A stretch of DNA of 64,000 nt, taken from positions 2,356,001 to 2,420,000 of the forward strand of contig NZ_CP040695.2 of assembly GCF_005954645.2 (NCBI RefSeq). The letters are read 5' to 3'. A program made the position numbers and the translations under genes. Positions 44,944 through 54,574 of the stretch are shown piece after piece. Numbering within the stretch: the first letter of the stretch is position 1; the number at the start of each line of letters is the position of its first letter. The notes under the pieces are model-generated. The model was not told the origin of the DNA and made no database searches. It worked only from the letters and a program-made list of their open reading frames with translations. The stretch is from Nocardioides sp. S-1144 (GTDB lineage: Bacteria; Actinomycetota; Actinomycetes; Propionibacteriales; Nocardioidaceae).

Positions 44944-45334
44944 CGCCGAACCGGTCGGTCACCATGCCGTACAGGGCGGCCCACCCGGCCGGGCCGAGCG
45001 GCACCACGACGGTGGCGCCGGCGTCGTCGGCGCACAGCCGCTCCCAGTAGCCGGTGAGCTCGTCGGCGTCGGTGCCGCGGACCGAGACGAAGTACGGCGC
45101 GACGCCGGGCTCCCACGCCCGCGCTGCGGGGACGTCGTGGGCCATCACGTGGAACCCGGCCTCGGAGACGACCTGGCCCCACACGACCTGGTCGGCCTCG
45201 GCCTCGTCGGTCACGCTGCCGGCGTCGCGGAAGGTGAAGGCGCTGAGCTCGCCCCCGAAGACCGAGCGGTAGTGCTCGAGCGCCTCCCGGGCGGTTCCGC
45301 GCAGGTTGACGTGGGTGACGGTCTGGATGGTCAT
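44903..45334 (-). CDS. VOC family protein (PhnB-like)
   Basis: A 143-aa protein with a GAGGAG ribosome site and an ATG giving MTIQTVTHVNLRGTAREALE. The pattern EALEHYRSVFGGELSAFTFRD, FHVMAHDV and LYGMVTDRFGVTWVLDV is that of the PhnB/3-demethylubiquinone-like VOC group, usually of unknown substrate. It is divergent from a WYL-domain regulator across 94 bp, an arrangement common in actinobacteria, so the regulator probably controls it. Confidence 0.85.
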   Translation of the reverse strand: MTIQTVTHVNLRGTAREALEHYRSVFGGELSAFTFRDAGSVTDEAEADQVVWGQVVSEAGFHVMAHDVPAARAWEPGVAPYFVSVRGTDADELTGYWERLCADDAGATVVVPLGPAGWAALYGMVTDRFGVTWVLDVLAPYQG

Positions 45335-45398
45335 GGGTGCTCCTCGTGAGGTGGCGGCGGTCCCGGTGACCGCCTGCGAGAAGGTTCTCCCGGGTGTA

Positions 45399-45413
45399 GG
45401 ACAGGTTGTGTCC
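45399..45413. promoter_or_regulatory. Palindromic operator candidate
   Basis: GGACA-GGTTG-TGTCC, a perfect 5-bp palindrome with a 5-bp centre and flanked by GTAG and CTAC, lies between the divergent VOC and WYL genes, 16 bp before the WYL-gene ATG. It is a plausible self-regulatory operator. Confidence 0.5.
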
Positions 45414-45428
45414 GCTACTTCGGGCAGG

Positions 45429-46427
45429 ATGGAGGTCGTGCCCACCACGTCGTCGCGACTCCTCACGCTCCTGTCGCTGCTCCAGACGCGCCGCGACTGG
45501 TCGGGCGACCTGCTGGCCGACCGGCTCGACGTCAGCACCCGGACCGTGCGGCGCGACGTCGACCGGCTGCGCGAGCTCGGCTACCGGATCGCGACGACCA
45601 AGGGCCCGGACGGCGGCTACCGGCTGGCCGCCGGCGCCGACCTGCCGCCGCTGCTGCTCGACGACGACCAGGCGGTCGCCGTCGGCGTCGCCCTGCGGAT
45701 CGCCGCGACCGGCGGCGCCGGGCTGGGCAACAACGTGGCCGAGGGTGCGCTGCGCGCCCTGACGACGGTCCGGCAGGTCATGCCCGCGCGGCTGCGCCGC
45801 CGCCTCGACACCCTGCCGGTCACGGTCGTGGAGCCCCCGGGCGGCCCGCGGAGCGACGTCGACAGCGCCGTGCTGCTCGCGCTCGGAGCCGCGGTGCACG
45901 CCCGCGAGGTGCTCCGCCTGGACTACGCCTCGGACGCAACCGGGGGTGGCGCCGCACCGCGTCGCGTCGAGCCGCACCACCTCGTCACCTGGCGCGGCCG
46001 GTGGTACCTCGTCGCCTGGGACCTCGACCGCGAGGACTGGCGCACCCTGCGCGCCGACCGGGTGGCGCCGCGGGTGCCCACCGGTCCCCGCTTCGCCGAG
46101 CGGGAGCTGCCCGGCGGGGACGTCGCGACGTTCGTCACCGGCCGGTTCCGGGGCGCGGAGGGCTCGACCGGCTGGCCGTGCGAGGGCGAGGTCGTCCTCG
46201 ACCTCCCCGTCGCCGCGGTCGAGCCGTACGTCGGCGACGGCGTCGTCGAGGCCGTCGGCGACGCCCGCACCCGGCTCGTCGAGGGCGCGTGGTCGTGGCC
46301 GGCGCTGGCGGCCGCGCTGTGTCGCTTCGACGCCGAGCTGGAGGTCGTCGGACCCCCCGAGCTGGCCGCCGCGTTCGGCCTGCTGGCCGGTCGCTGCGCC
46401 CGCGCCGGCGGGGCCGGCCGGGGGTGA
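45429..46427 (+). CDS. WYL-domain helix-turn-helix transcriptional regulator (YafY family)
   Basis: A 332-aa DeoR-like HTH protein (about 5-60; SGDLLADRLDVSTRTVRRDV) followed by a WYL domain (about 140-220; RRVEPHHLVTWRGRWYLVAW, giving the W-Y-L core) and a WCX domain (about 235-325). WYL proteins bind nucleic-acid-like or other small ligands. ATG 45429 is used; GTG 45438 (MPTTSSRLL) is also reasonable. It probably controls the divergent VOC gene. The gene ends at a bidirectional hairpin shared with dnaE2. Confidence 0.9.
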   Translation: MEVVPTTSSRLLTLLSLLQTRRDWSGDLLADRLDVSTRTVRRDVDRLRELGYRIATTKGPDGGYRLAAGADLPPLLLDDDQAVAVGVALRIAATGGAGLGNNVAEGALRALTTVRQVMPARLRRRLDTLPVTVVEPPGGPRSDVDSAVLLALGAAVHAREVLRLDYASDATGGGAAPRRVEPHHLVTWRGRWYLVAWDLDREDWRTLRADRVAPRVPTGPRFAERELPGGDVATFVTGRFRGAEGSTGWPCEGEVVLDLPVAAVEPYVGDGVVEAVGDARTRLVEGAWSWPALAAALCRFDAELEVVGPPELAAAFGLLAGRCARAGGAGRG

Positions 46428-46439
46428 CGACGCCGCGCT

Positions 46440-46469
46440 CCCCGTCGGGCGGGCACCCGCCCGGCGGGG
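46440..46469. terminator. Bidirectional hairpin between convergent genes
   Basis: CCCCGTCGGGCGGG (46440-46453) and CCCGCCCGGCGGGG (46456-46469) pair over 14 bp with one G-T pair and only two nucleotides between them, so the top pairs must open to form a loop. It abuts the dnaE2 stop and follows the WYL-gene stop by 12 bp, serving both strands. No T-tract. Confidence 0.75.
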
Positions 46470-49400
46470 TCAGCGGAAGTCGCGCGAGGACTGCCGGGCC
46501 TGCAGCACCGCGCCGGCCCCCGGGACGACGTCGTCGAGGGAGGAGACCCGGTCGGCGATCAGGTTGGTGACCCCCTCGGACCGCTCCAGGGTGCCCCGGA
46601 CCACCACGGCGACCCGGTTGCGCGCGGCCTGCCGGTGCACCTTCATCACCCCGATCGAGCAGACGACGTTGAGCATCCCGGTCTCGTCCTCGAGGTTGAG
46701 GAACGTCACGCCCATCGCGGTGCCCGGCCGCTGCCGGTGCGTGACCAGACCGGCCACGTGGACCCGGCGGTGCGACTCGGTGGTCTCGAGGTCGGCGACC
46801 GAGCGGATGCCGGCGCGGCGGATCTCCTCGCGCAGGTGCTCCAGCGGGTGCCGCTCGGGGGAGATCTTGGTGGCCCACAGGTCGGCCAGGGTCAGGTCGA
46901 CCTCGCTCATCCCGGGCAGGGTCGGCGCCGTCGGCGCGGGCGTGGTGCCGGCGATCTGGTCGCCGCGCTCGGCGAACCCGGCCGCCCACAACGCCTGGCG
47001 CCGGTCGAGGCCGAAGGAGTCGAAGGCCCCCGCGGTGGCCAGCGCCTCGAGCTGGGACGAGGTGAGGTCGGCGCGCCGCGACAGGTCGGTGACGTCGGCG
47101 AACGGCGCCTCGTCCCGCGCCGCGACGATCCGGACGGCGACGTCGGCACCGATGCCGCGCACCGCGTCGAGCCCCAGCCGTACCGCCCACCGGCCGTCGC
47201 GGCGGTGCACCGCCGTCGGGTCGGGGGTGCCCGGCCGCCACTCGGTGCGCTCGAAGCGCGGCCGCAGGCAGGCCTCGTGACCGGTCGCGCCCAGCCCCTC
47301 GGGTGCGCCGGCCCGTCGTCCCGGCGACGCCGGCTCCAGGCCGGCCTGCGCCGCCGACACCTGGACGTCGGGGCGGCGCACCTCGACGCCGTGCCGGCGG
47401 GCGTCGCCGACCAGCGACTGCGGCGAGTAGAACCCCATCGGCTGGTTGCGCAGCAGCCCGGCCAGGAAGGCCGCCGGGTAGTGCAGCTTGAACCACGAGC
47501 TGGCGTAGACGAGCAGCGCGAACGAGAGCGCGTGCGACTCCGCGAACCCGAAGTTCGCGAACGACAGGATCTTGACGTAGATCGCGTCGGCCTTCTCCCC
47601 CACCAGCCCGCGCCGGGCCATCCCGGCGTACAGCTTCTCCTTGATCGACTCGATCCGCTCGACCCCGCGCTTGGAGCCCATCGCGCGGCGCAGCAGGTCG
47701 GCGTCGTCGCGGGTGCAGTCGCCGAGCGCGACCGCCATCGCCATCAGCTGCTCCTGGAACAGCGGGACGCCGCGGGTCCGCTCCAGCACCGGCACCAGGT
47801 CGGGGTGGTCGTAGGTGACCTCCTCCTTGCCGGTCGCGCGGCGCACGTAGGGGTGCACGGCGCCGCCCTGGATCGGGCCCGGCCGGATCAGCGCGATCTC
47901 GATCGCCAGGTCGTAGAACTCCCGCGGCTGCAGCCGCGGCAGGGTGCCGATCTGGGCGCGGCTCTCGACCTGGAAGACGCCGATCGAGTCGGCCCGGCAG
48001 AGCATGTCGTAGACGGCCGGCTCCTCCTTCGGCATCGTCGCCAGCGTCCACGGCTCCCCCAGGTGCTCGGCGGTCATCCGCATCATGTGGTCGAGGGCGC
48101 CGAGCATCCCGAGGCCGAGCAGGTCGAACTTGACCAGCCCCATCGACTCGCAGGCGTCCTTGTCCCACTGCAGCACCGTGCGTCGGTCCATCCGGGCCCG
48201 CTCGATCGGGCAGACCTCGCCGATCGGCCGCTCGGTGAGCACCATCCCGCCGGAGTGGATGCCCAGGTGCCGCGGCGCCCCCATCAGCTCCTCGGCCAGC
48301 GCCACCACCGGCGCGGGGACGTCGTGGGCGGTCGGGTCGCCCTGGTCGCCGGCGACCACCGACTTCCAGCCGTCGATCTGCTTCGACCACGCGTCCTGCT
48401 GGCCCTGGGAGTGACCGAGGGCCTTGGCGGCGTCGCGCACCGCCATCCGCGGCCGGTAGCCGATCACGTTGGCGACCTGCGCGGCGTTGCGCCGGCCGTA
48501 GGTGTCGTAGACCCACTGGATGACCTCCTCGCGGCGGTCGGAGTCGAAGTCGACGTCGATGTCGGGCTCCTCGTCGCGGTGCGCGGAGATGAACCGCTCG
48601 AACGGCAGCCGGTAGAAGACCGCGTCGACGGCGGTGATGCCCAGCGCGTAGCAGACCGCCGAGCTGGCCGCCGAGCCCCGACCCTGGCAGAGGATGCCGC
48701 GACCGCGGGCGAAGTCGACGATGTCGTGGACGATGACGAAGTAGCCGGCGAAGTCCTTCTCGGCGATCACCCGCAGCTCGTGCTCGATGCGCTCGCGGGC
48801 GACCTGCTCCTGCGGGGTGCCGGCGTAGCGCTCGGCGAAGCCCTGCATCGTCTTCTCGCGCAGCCAGGAGTCGGCGGTGTGGCCGGCGGGGATGCGGTGC
48901 TTGGGCAGCGACGGCGAGGCCTTGCGCAGGTCGAAGGCCAGCTCGTCGGCCAGGGCCACGCTCCGCTCGACCGCACCCGGGTACGGTGCCAGCGCGGCCG
49001 CCATCTCGGCACCGCTGCGCAGGTGCGCGGACGCCGACAGGTCGAGCCAGCCGTCGAGCTCGGCCAGGCTGCGCCGGGCCCGGACGGCGGCCATCGCCGA
49101 GGCCAGCCGGTGCCGGGCCGGGGTCGCGTGGTGCACGTTGCCGGCCGCGACGACGTCGAGCCCGTGGGTGCGCGCCAGGCCGGCCAGCGCGGCGTTGGTG
49201 TCGTCGGCGCCGGGGTGCGGCGACAGCTCGACGAGCACGTGCTCGATCCCGAACAGCGACGTCAGCCCGTCGAGCTCCTCGGACGCCGCCCGCGGGCCGC
49301 CGGACGCCAGCGCGGTGCGCACCGCCCCCTTGCGGCACCCGGTGAGCACCGTCCAGTGCCCGCGCCCGGCGGCACCGAGCGCGCCGAGGTCGTAGACCGG

Positions 49401-49886
49401 GCGCCCCTTCTCGTCGCCGGCCAGGTGCGCGTCGGTGAGCGCCGAGGCCAGCCGGTGGTAGCCCGTGACGCCGCGCGCCAGCACCAGCAGGTGCGACCCC
49501 TCGGGGTCGGGGACGCCGTTCTGCGGGCCGCTCAGGCCCAGCGACAGCTCGGCGCCGTAGACCGTCAGCAGGTCGTGCTCCGCGGCCGCCTCGGCCAGCA
49601 TCGGCGCGCCGTAGAACCCGTCGTGGTCGGTGACGGCGATCGCGTGCAGCCCCAGTCGCACCGCCTCCTCGACGAGCTCGGTCGGGGAGGAGGCGCCGTC
49701 GAGGAAGCTGTAGTGGCTGTGGCAGTGCAGCTCGGCGTACGGCGTGGCCCCGGTCGGCCGCTCGATCGCGCGACCGCTCCCGCGGGCGTGCTTGCGCCGC
49801 GAGATCGGGGCGTCGTCGGCGCCCGGGCGACCGCTGAGCCGTCGCTCGAGCTCGGCCCAGTGCATGGACGGGTTGTTCCAGCTCAC
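46470..49886 (-). CDS. dnaE2: Error-prone DNA polymerase, DnaE2
   Basis: The 1138-aa C-family polymerase makes SOS mutagenic synthesis with ImuA'/ImuB. It has an N-terminal PHP domain (ELHCHSHYSFLDGASSP, about 52-68; VTDHDGFYGAP), the palm with acidic PDIDVDFDSDRREE, and GIHSGGMVLT plus LVKFDLLGLGML. The fingers show IRPGPIQGG, and helix-hairpin-helix plus OB regions end the protein; the internal length is shorter than replicative DnaE1. The GTG of MSWNNPSMHW is used; the Met at residue 8 is an alternative. It lies 13 bp after imuB in the SOS operon. Confidence 0.95.
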   Translation of the reverse strand: MSWNNPSMHWAELERRLSGRPGADDAPISRRKHARGSGRAIERPTGATPYAELHCHSHYSFLDGASSPTELVEEAVRLGLHAIAVTDHDGFYGAPMLAEAAAEHDLLTVYGAELSLGLSGPQNGVPDPEGSHLLVLARGVTGYHRLASALTDAHLAGDEKGRPVYDLGALGAAGRGHWTVLTGCRKGAVRTALASGGPRAASEELDGLTSLFGIEHVLVELSPHPGADDTNAALAGLARTHGLDVVAAGNVHHATPARHRLASAMAAVRARRSLAELDGWLDLSASAHLRSGAEMAAALAPYPGAVERSVALADELAFDLRKASPSLPKHRIPAGHTADSWLREKTMQGFAERYAGTPQEQVARERIEHELRVIAEKDFAGYFVIVHDIVDFARGRGILCQGRGSAASSAVCYALGITAVDAVFYRLPFERFISAHRDEEPDIDVDFDSDRREEVIQWVYDTYGRRNAAQVANVIGYRPRMAVRDAAKALGHSQGQQDAWSKQIDGWKSVVAGDQGDPTAHDVPAPVVALAEELMGAPRHLGIHSGGMVLTERPIGEVCPIERARMDRRTVLQWDKDACESMGLVKFDLLGLGMLGALDHMMRMTAEHLGEPWTLATMPKEEPAVYDMLCRADSIGVFQVESRAQIGTLPRLQPREFYDLAIEIALIRPGPIQGGAVHPYVRRATGKEEVTYDHPDLVPVLERTRGVPLFQEQLMAMAVALGDCTRDDADLLRRAMGSKRGVERIESIKEKLYAGMARRGLVGEKADAIYVKILSFANFGFAESHALSFALLVYASSWFKLHYPAAFLAGLLRNQPMGFYSPQSLVGDARRHGVEVRRPDVQVSAAQAGLEPASPGRRAGAPEGLGATGHEACLRPRFERTEWRPGTPDPTAVHRRDGRWAVRLGLDAVRGIGADVAVRIVAARDEAPFADVTDLSRRADLTSSQLEALATAGAFDSFGLDRRQALWAAGFAERGDQIAGTTPAPTAPTLPGMSEVDLTLADLWATKISPERHPLEHLREEIRRAGIRSVADLETTESHRRVHVAGLVTHRQRPGTAMGVTFLNLEDETGMLNVVCSIGVMKVHRQAARNRVAVVVRGTLERSEGVTNLIADRVSSLDDVVPGAGAVLQARQSSRDFR

Positions 49887-49899
49887 CGGTCACCGCCCA

Positions 49900-51471
49900 T
49901 CAGTCGTAGCCCGCTTCCACCGACCAGCCGTCGGCGCCGCAGACCATCAGCCAGGCACGGCCGTCGGCCCCGACCACCTGGAACCGCGAGCGCAGCCCGG
50001 CTCCCCCGGCCCACCACGTCTCGTCGACCGGCCACGGCCCGGCCCACGCGCTCACCGGCTGCCACGGCAGCCGGACCCGGTCGCCGCCGACGCGGAACCG
50101 GCGGGGCTCGGCGGTGACCGCGCCGCGCTCGGTGACCGCGACCGGGCGGTCGACGTCGTCGACGACGTCGGCGAGCAGCGGGGAGGTGAAGACCCGCACC
50201 GGCGGTGGGCCCGGCACCCGCCCCGGCCAGGGCCGGTCGACCGGCCGCAGGTCGACGGCCCGCTCACCCCACGGCACCGTGGCCTGCCGCGACGCGGGGC
50301 TGCGCCCGCCCTGGAGCACCGGACGACGCACCGCGTCGAAGCCGACCATCCCCTGCACCCGGGCGACCCCGCGCTCGACCAGGTCGTCGGAGCTGCCGCC
50401 CCACAGCGCCTCCCCGTGCGCCGCGGCCGGCTCGACGGTCTCGGGCACGAAGCGGACCCGCTCGATCGGGGCGCGCACCGAGCCCGACTGCTTGCGCGAG
50501 CGCAGCGCCGAGCCCGCCGCGGGCTGCAGCTGCCAGTGCACCCGGTCGACCAGGTCGCGGGCGCCGAAGTAGCGGGGGTGCAGCCAGGTGCGGGCCGAGA
50601 CCGTGGCGCCGTCGGCGTCCGCCTCGACCCGGACGCCGGTCGCCACCAGCTGGCGGGCCGCGAGCTGGGCGACGAACCGCTCGGCGGTGGTGCGGACGCT
50701 GAAGGCCACCGCCTCCACCGAGTCGAGCGGCGGCTCGAAGACCACCTCGACGTCGAGCTCGGCGGGCGGGGTGCGGGCGGCGAACAGGGCGGGGTCCTCG
50801 CCGCGGGCGCGCCGCCACACCGTGGCCCCGTAGCGGCCGAGGCGGTGCTCGACCGCGTCGCCGGGCAGCGCGGCGAGGTCGCCGAGGGTCGGCAGCCCGA
50901 GTCGGCGCAGCAGGCTGACCGCCTCCCGCCCGGCCGGCCCGTCGCCCTCGAGGACGTCGACCGGCAGGGTGCGCAGGAAGCCGGCCGACCCGCCCGGCGC
51001 CACCACCTCCCACCCCTGGACGACGGCGCGGCGGGCCGCCTGCTCGGCGGTGAACAGGTCGTCGGCGATGCCGATCCGGACGTCCCACACCGCCGACTCG
51101 ACCAGGGCCTGGCTGACCGTCGCGGCGGCGTTCTGCTCGGTGCCGAACCAGCTGCCGGGCGCCCGCACGGCCAGCAGCCCGGGCCGCAGCGCCGCGACGC
51201 CGGGGCGGAGCTCCTCGACGGTCGCCAGCACCGGCTCGAAGGCCCGGGCGTCGCGGTCGGGGTTGTCGTGCAGCAGCAGCAGGTCGGGGCAGCGCGACTG
51301 CGCGTCGCGGCGGCGCTGGCCGCGACGCACGCCCTCGGCGCGGGCCGGGCCGTTGCAGACCTCGACGACGTTGCCCGACAGCACCGCGGCCGGCATCCGC
51401 TCCGGCTGCTCGGCCTCGGCCAGCCCGGCCACCACCGACCAGTCGGGGCACCAGAGGACCATCACCCTCAT
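49900..51471 (-). CDS. imuB: ImuB-type Y-family polymerase-like protein
   Basis: A 523-aa protein related to Y-family polymerases but with catalytic acids not recognisable in the expected places (N-terminus MRVMVLWCPDWSVVAGLAEA). It acts as the hub linking DnaE2 and the beta clamp. The little-finger region (about 240-345) is followed by a site at 353-358, GEALWG, where mycobacterial ImuB has a QLPLWG clamp motif, as I recall. The C-terminal tail has VPWGERAVDLRPV and a WMVCGAD-like end. The ATG overlaps the imuA' stop by 4 bp. Confidence 0.92.
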   Translation of the reverse strand: MRVMVLWCPDWSVVAGLAEAEQPERMPAAVLSGNVVEVCNGPARAEGVRRGQRRRDAQSRCPDLLLLHDNPDRDARAFEPVLATVEELRPGVAALRPGLLAVRAPGSWFGTEQNAAATVSQALVESAVWDVRIGIADDLFTAEQAARRAVVQGWEVVAPGGSAGFLRTLPVDVLEGDGPAGREAVSLLRRLGLPTLGDLAALPGDAVEHRLGRYGATVWRRARGEDPALFAARTPPAELDVEVVFEPPLDSVEAVAFSVRTTAERFVAQLAARQLVATGVRVEADADGATVSARTWLHPRYFGARDLVDRVHWQLQPAAGSALRSRKQSGSVRAPIERVRFVPETVEPAAAHGEALWGGSSDDLVERGVARVQGMVGFDAVRRPVLQGGRSPASRQATVPWGERAVDLRPVDRPWPGRVPGPPPVRVFTSPLLADVVDDVDRPVAVTERGAVTAEPRRFRVGGDRVRLPWQPVSAWAGPWPVDETWWAGGAGLRSRFQVVGADGRAWLMVCGADGWSVEAGYD

Positions 51472-52172
51472 CCGGACGCCTCGCGGATCGGGACGACCGG
51501 CGAGGCGACACGCGACGGCACCGCCGGCTCGACCCCGCCGCCGGCGCCCGGGAACCACAGGTCGGCGCGCACCGGCGGCCGCGCGCCACGGCGCACGGCG
51601 ACCCGGGCCCGGCGCTCGCGCAACCAGCCCGCCCCGGCGTCGGGACCGCTCCAGCGCGACTCCTCGAGCGTGAGCCGGGCATCGACGCGGGGCCAGTCAC
51701 CCCACACGACCAGCACCGAGGAGCGGGTGCGCAGCCGGGACTCGAGGATGCCGGCGGCGCGGGCGTCGACCGCCGCGCCCACCCCGGTCGGGGGGCGCAG
51801 GACGACGACCCGCAGCACGTCGACGAGCGCCGCGGTCACCTCCAGCCAGTGCTCCCCCGGGTCGGGCACCAGGACGGTGCGGGCCAGCTCGACCCCCAGC
51901 CCGGCCGCGGCCTCGGCGCCGAAGTCGCTCCAGCCGGCGAAGCCCACCCACTCACCGGCCTGCGAGGCCCCGGCGGCCAGGGCCAGGCCGAGGGCGGCGG
52001 AGTCGACGCCGTAGGTGCCGCCGGCGTGCAGCGGGACCAGGTCGGCGAGGGCCGGCAGCGTCGCGACCGGCTGCCGGGCGGGCTTGCGCTCCATCGCCGC
52101 GACCCGCTCGCGCAGCTGGTCGACCACCGAGCGCGACGGGTCGAGGGGCGAGAGGGTGGATCGAGCGGGCAC
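51468..52172 (-). CDS. imuA': ImuA'-like RecA-fold mutasome protein
   Basis: A 234-aa protein with a degenerate RecA-like core (VPLHAGGTYGVDSAALGLAL, no intact P-loop; WVGFAGWSDFGAEAAAGLG; VLVVWGDWPRVDAR) and a basic Arg/Pro-rich C-terminus, as in ImuA' proteins that bind ImuB. It is the first gene of the imuA'-imuB-dnaE2 operon. The GTG lies just 5 nt after the -10 of a promoter containing an SOS box, so the message may be leaderless. Confidence 0.85.
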   Translation of the reverse strand: MPARSTLSPLDPSRSVVDQLRERVAAMERKPARQPVATLPALADLVPLHAGGTYGVDSAALGLALAAGASQAGEWVGFAGWSDFGAEAAAGLGVELARTVLVPDPGEHWLEVTAALVDVLRVVVLRPPTGVGAAVDARAAGILESRLRTRSSVLVVWGDWPRVDARLTLEESRWSGPDAGAGWLRERRARVAVRRGARPPVRADLWFPGAGGGVEPAVPSRVASPVVPIREASG

Positions 52173-52177
52173 CCCTC

Positions 52178-52206
52178 ATGATCGAACACATGTTCGAACG
52201 GGTCAA
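52178..52206 (-). promoter_or_regulatory. SOS (LexA) box inside the imuA' promoter
   Basis: On the minus strand, TTGACC (-35, 52206-52201) and GATCAT (-10, 52183-52178) are spaced by 17 bp. TCGAACATGTGTTCGA (52197-52182) matches the actinobacterial LexA consensus TCGAAC-N4-GTTCGA in both halves and fills the spacer. LexA binding would block RNA polymerase. The predicted start of transcription coincides with the GTG at 52172. Confidence 0.9.
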
Positions 52207-52438
52207 GCGGGCGAGGTCCCCACACGAGGTCGAGCACGGCCGGCGCCCGGTCGCGGACCTCGTCGACCGACAGCCCCTCCCGCTGCACGAGGAGCACCGA
52301 CGTCAGCGTGCCATCCTCCAGCACGGCCGCCTGGGCCGAGACGTCGGACCGCCCCCTCGTCGCACCCACCCCACGCACCGCGGAACGGCCGCGAGCGGCT
52401 CGAGCGGCCCAGACGGTCCGCGCCGGATCAGGGACGGG

Positions 52439-53818
52439 TCAGCGCTTGCGCTTCTCGCGCACCCGCTGGGTCAGCACGATCGGGGTGCCCACGAAGCCGA
52501 ACTCCTCGCGCAGCCGGCGCTCGATGTAGCGCTCGTAGGAGGCGTCGAGCTTGCCGGAGGTGAACAGCACGAACGTCGGCGGCGCGGTGCCGGCCTGGGT
52601 GCCGAACATGACCTTGGGCTGCTTGCCGCTGCGCACCGGGTGCGGGTGCTCGGCGACGAGCCGGCCCAGGAAGCCGTTCAGGACGCCGGTGCTGACCCGG
52701 GTCTCCCAGCCCTCGAGGGCGCGGTCGATCGCCGGCACCAGCCGGTCGACGTGCCAGCCGGTGCGGGCGGTGAGGTTGATCCGGGGCGCCCACTGCACCT
52801 GCACCAGGTCGCGCTCGATCTCGCGCTCCAGGTAGTAGCGGCGCTCGTCGTCGACGAGGTCCCACTTGTTGAAGGCGATGACGAGGGCCCGGCCGGCCTC
52901 GCGGATGGTCTGGATGATCCGCAGGTCCTGCTCGGAGACGGTCTGCCCGCCGTCGACGACCAGCACGGCGACCTCGGCGCGGTCGATCGCGGTCGTGGTG
53001 CGCAGCGAGGCGTAGTACTCGTGGCCCGAGGCCTCCTTGACCCGCTTGCGGATGCCGGCGGTGTCGATGAAGCGCCACGTGCGGCCGCCGAGCTCGATCA
53101 GCTCGTCGACGGGGTCGACGGTGGTGCCGGCGACGTTGTCGACGACGACGCGCTCCTCGCCCGCGAGCTTGTTGAGCAGCGAGGACTTGCCGACGTTGGG
53201 CTTGCCGACGATCGCGATCCGGCGCGGTCCGCCCGGCTCCTTGTCGCGGTCGGGGGGCGGCTCGGGGAGCGCGTCGAGGACGGCGTCGAGCATGTCACCC
53301 GAGCCGCGGCCGTGCAGCGCGGAGACCGGCCACGGCTCGCCGAGCCCGAGGTTCCACAGGGCGTAGGCCTCGGCCTCGGCGCGGGCGTCGTCGACCTTGT
53401 TGGCCGCGAGCACCACCGGCTTGCCGGACTTGCGGAGGATCTTGACGACCTCGGCGTCGGCGTCGGTGATCCCGATGGTCGCGTCGACGACGAAGAGGAC
53501 GGCGTCCGCGAGGGTCACCGCCACCTCGGCCTGGGCGGCGATCCGCTGCGCGAGGCCCCGGGCGTCGGGGTCCCAGCCGCCGGTGTCGACGACGGTGAAG
53601 GCGCGCCCGTTCCAGTGCGCGTCGTAGGACACGCGGTCGCGGGTCACGCCCGGGACGTCCTCGACGACGGCCTCGCGGCGCCCGATGATCCGGTTGACCA
53701 GCGTCGACTTGCCGACGTTGGGCCGTCCGACGACGGCCAGGACCGGGATGGGTCCGTCGGGGGTGTCGTCGTCGCCGAACCCCTCGGGGGTCTCGTAGCC
53801 GCTGTTGTCCGTGGTCAT
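52439..53818 (-). CDS. der: Ribosome-assembly GTPase Der (EngA)
   Basis: A 459-aa GTPase with two tandem G domains and a KH-like C-terminus, needed for 50S assembly. First P-loop GRPNVGKST (31-39), with DTGGW and NKVD; second P-loop [10 protein letters not shown] (about 203), with DTAGIRK and NKWD. The C-terminal KH-like region (about 370-459) ends REKRKR. The ATG overlaps the plsC stop by 4 bp, in the conserved cmk-plsC-der order. Confidence 0.97.
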   Translation of the reverse strand: MTTDNSGYETPEGFGDDDTPDGPIPVLAVVGRPNVGKSTLVNRIIGRREAVVEDVPGVTRDRVSYDAHWNGRAFTVVDTGGWDPDARGLAQRIAAQAEVAVTLADAVLFVVDATIGITDADAEVVKILRKSGKPVVLAANKVDDARAEAEAYALWNLGLGEPWPVSALHGRGSGDMLDAVLDALPEPPPDRDKEPGGPRRIAIVGKPNVGKSSLLNKLAGEERVVVDNVAGTTVDPVDELIELGGRTWRFIDTAGIRKRVKEASGHEYYASLRTTTAIDRAEVAVLVVDGGQTVSEQDLRIIQTIREAGRALVIAFNKWDLVDDERRYYLEREIERDLVQVQWAPRINLTARTGWHVDRLVPAIDRALEGWETRVSTGVLNGFLGRLVAEHPHPVRSGKQPKVMFGTQAGTAPPTFVLFTSGKLDASYERYIERRLREEFGFVGTPIVLTQRVREKRKR

Positions 53819-54564
53819 GCCGATTTCTCCGTAACGCCCCCGCCGGGGTCTGGCTCGTGCTGGCCCGCAGGCAGGGGCCCGGGAAGCGAACGCCCGGTGG
53901 CCCGGATTGCTTCCGCGAGGTCGGCCAGCATCCGGGACCGGAGCAGGCGTGACGTCTCCCCCACATCGTCTCGCGTCCGGGGCCACAGCACCGCATCGAC
54001 GGCGTGCGGCGTGCCGAAGACCACGTCGATCCGGGCCCGGCGCGGGGGCAGCGACGAGCTCGACCCGCCGGGCTCGCGGGTGCCGAACCACAGCACCGGG
54101 ACGATCGGCGCGCCCGTGGTCAGGGCCAGGTAGGCGGCGCCGCGGTGGAACAGCTCGAGCTCGCCGGAACCGCGGGTGCCCTCGGGGAAGATCCCGACGA
54201 CACCGCCGTCGCGCAGCACCCGCACGGCCGACTTCACCGCACCCGGGTCGGTGTGGAAGCGGTCGAGCGGGATCTGGCCGGCGCTGGCGAGGAAGCGCCC
54301 GAGCGGGCCACGGAACATCTCGACCTTGGTCAGGGCGTGCACCGGGCGCGGGGCGAGGATCGCCAGCAGCGGCCCGTCGATGATCCCGATGTGGTTGGCC
54401 GCGAGCACGACGGGACCCTCGCGCGGCACGTGCTCGGCGCCGTGCACGTGCACGTCGTAGCGGTGCTCCACCAGCCACCGGGTGACCGGGCGGGCGCCGC
54501 GCAGCAGCCACCGCGGCGGCCGGCGGACGCCGTCGGTGCGCGGGAGGTCGGTGTGCCGGCTCAC
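53815..54564 (-). CDS. plsC: 1-acyl-sn-glycerol-3-phosphate acyltransferase (PlsC family)
   Basis: A 249-aa peripheral or single-span membrane enzyme adding the second acyl chain in phospholipid synthesis. The catalytic NHxxxxD motif is NHIGIID (H58, D63); the glycerol-phosphate motif FPEGTRG is at 126-132, and VPVLWFG follows. The GTG starts 10 bp after cmk and it ends inside the der start (ATGA). Confidence 0.92.
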   Translation of the reverse strand: MSRHTDLPRTDGVRRPPRWLLRGARPVTRWLVEHRYDVHVHGAEHVPREGPVVLAANHIGIIDGPLLAILAPRPVHALTKVEMFRGPLGRFLASAGQIPLDRFHTDPGAVKSAVRVLRDGGVVGIFPEGTRGSGELELFHRGAAYLALTTGAPIVPVLWFGTREPGGSSSSLPPRRARIDVVFGTPHAVDAVLWPRTRDDVGETSRLLRSRMLADLAEAIRATGRSLPGPLPAGQHEPDPGGGVTEKSA

Positions 54565-54574
54565 GGGGTCGGGC

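Noticed and set aside
46635..50117. 1160-codon open frame antisense to dnaE2
   Set aside because: Mirror frame of the polymerase; Arg/Gly/His/Leu bias and no family motif.
51836..52378. 180-codon frame overlapping imuA' and its promoter
   Set aside because: Would span the SOS box; low-complexity Arg/Pro composition in the overlap and no domain.
52207..52438. Possible short genes between the SOS promoter and der
   Set aside because: Frames on both strands give no recognisable domain or ribosome site; the spacer is best explained as upstream region of the imuA' promoter.
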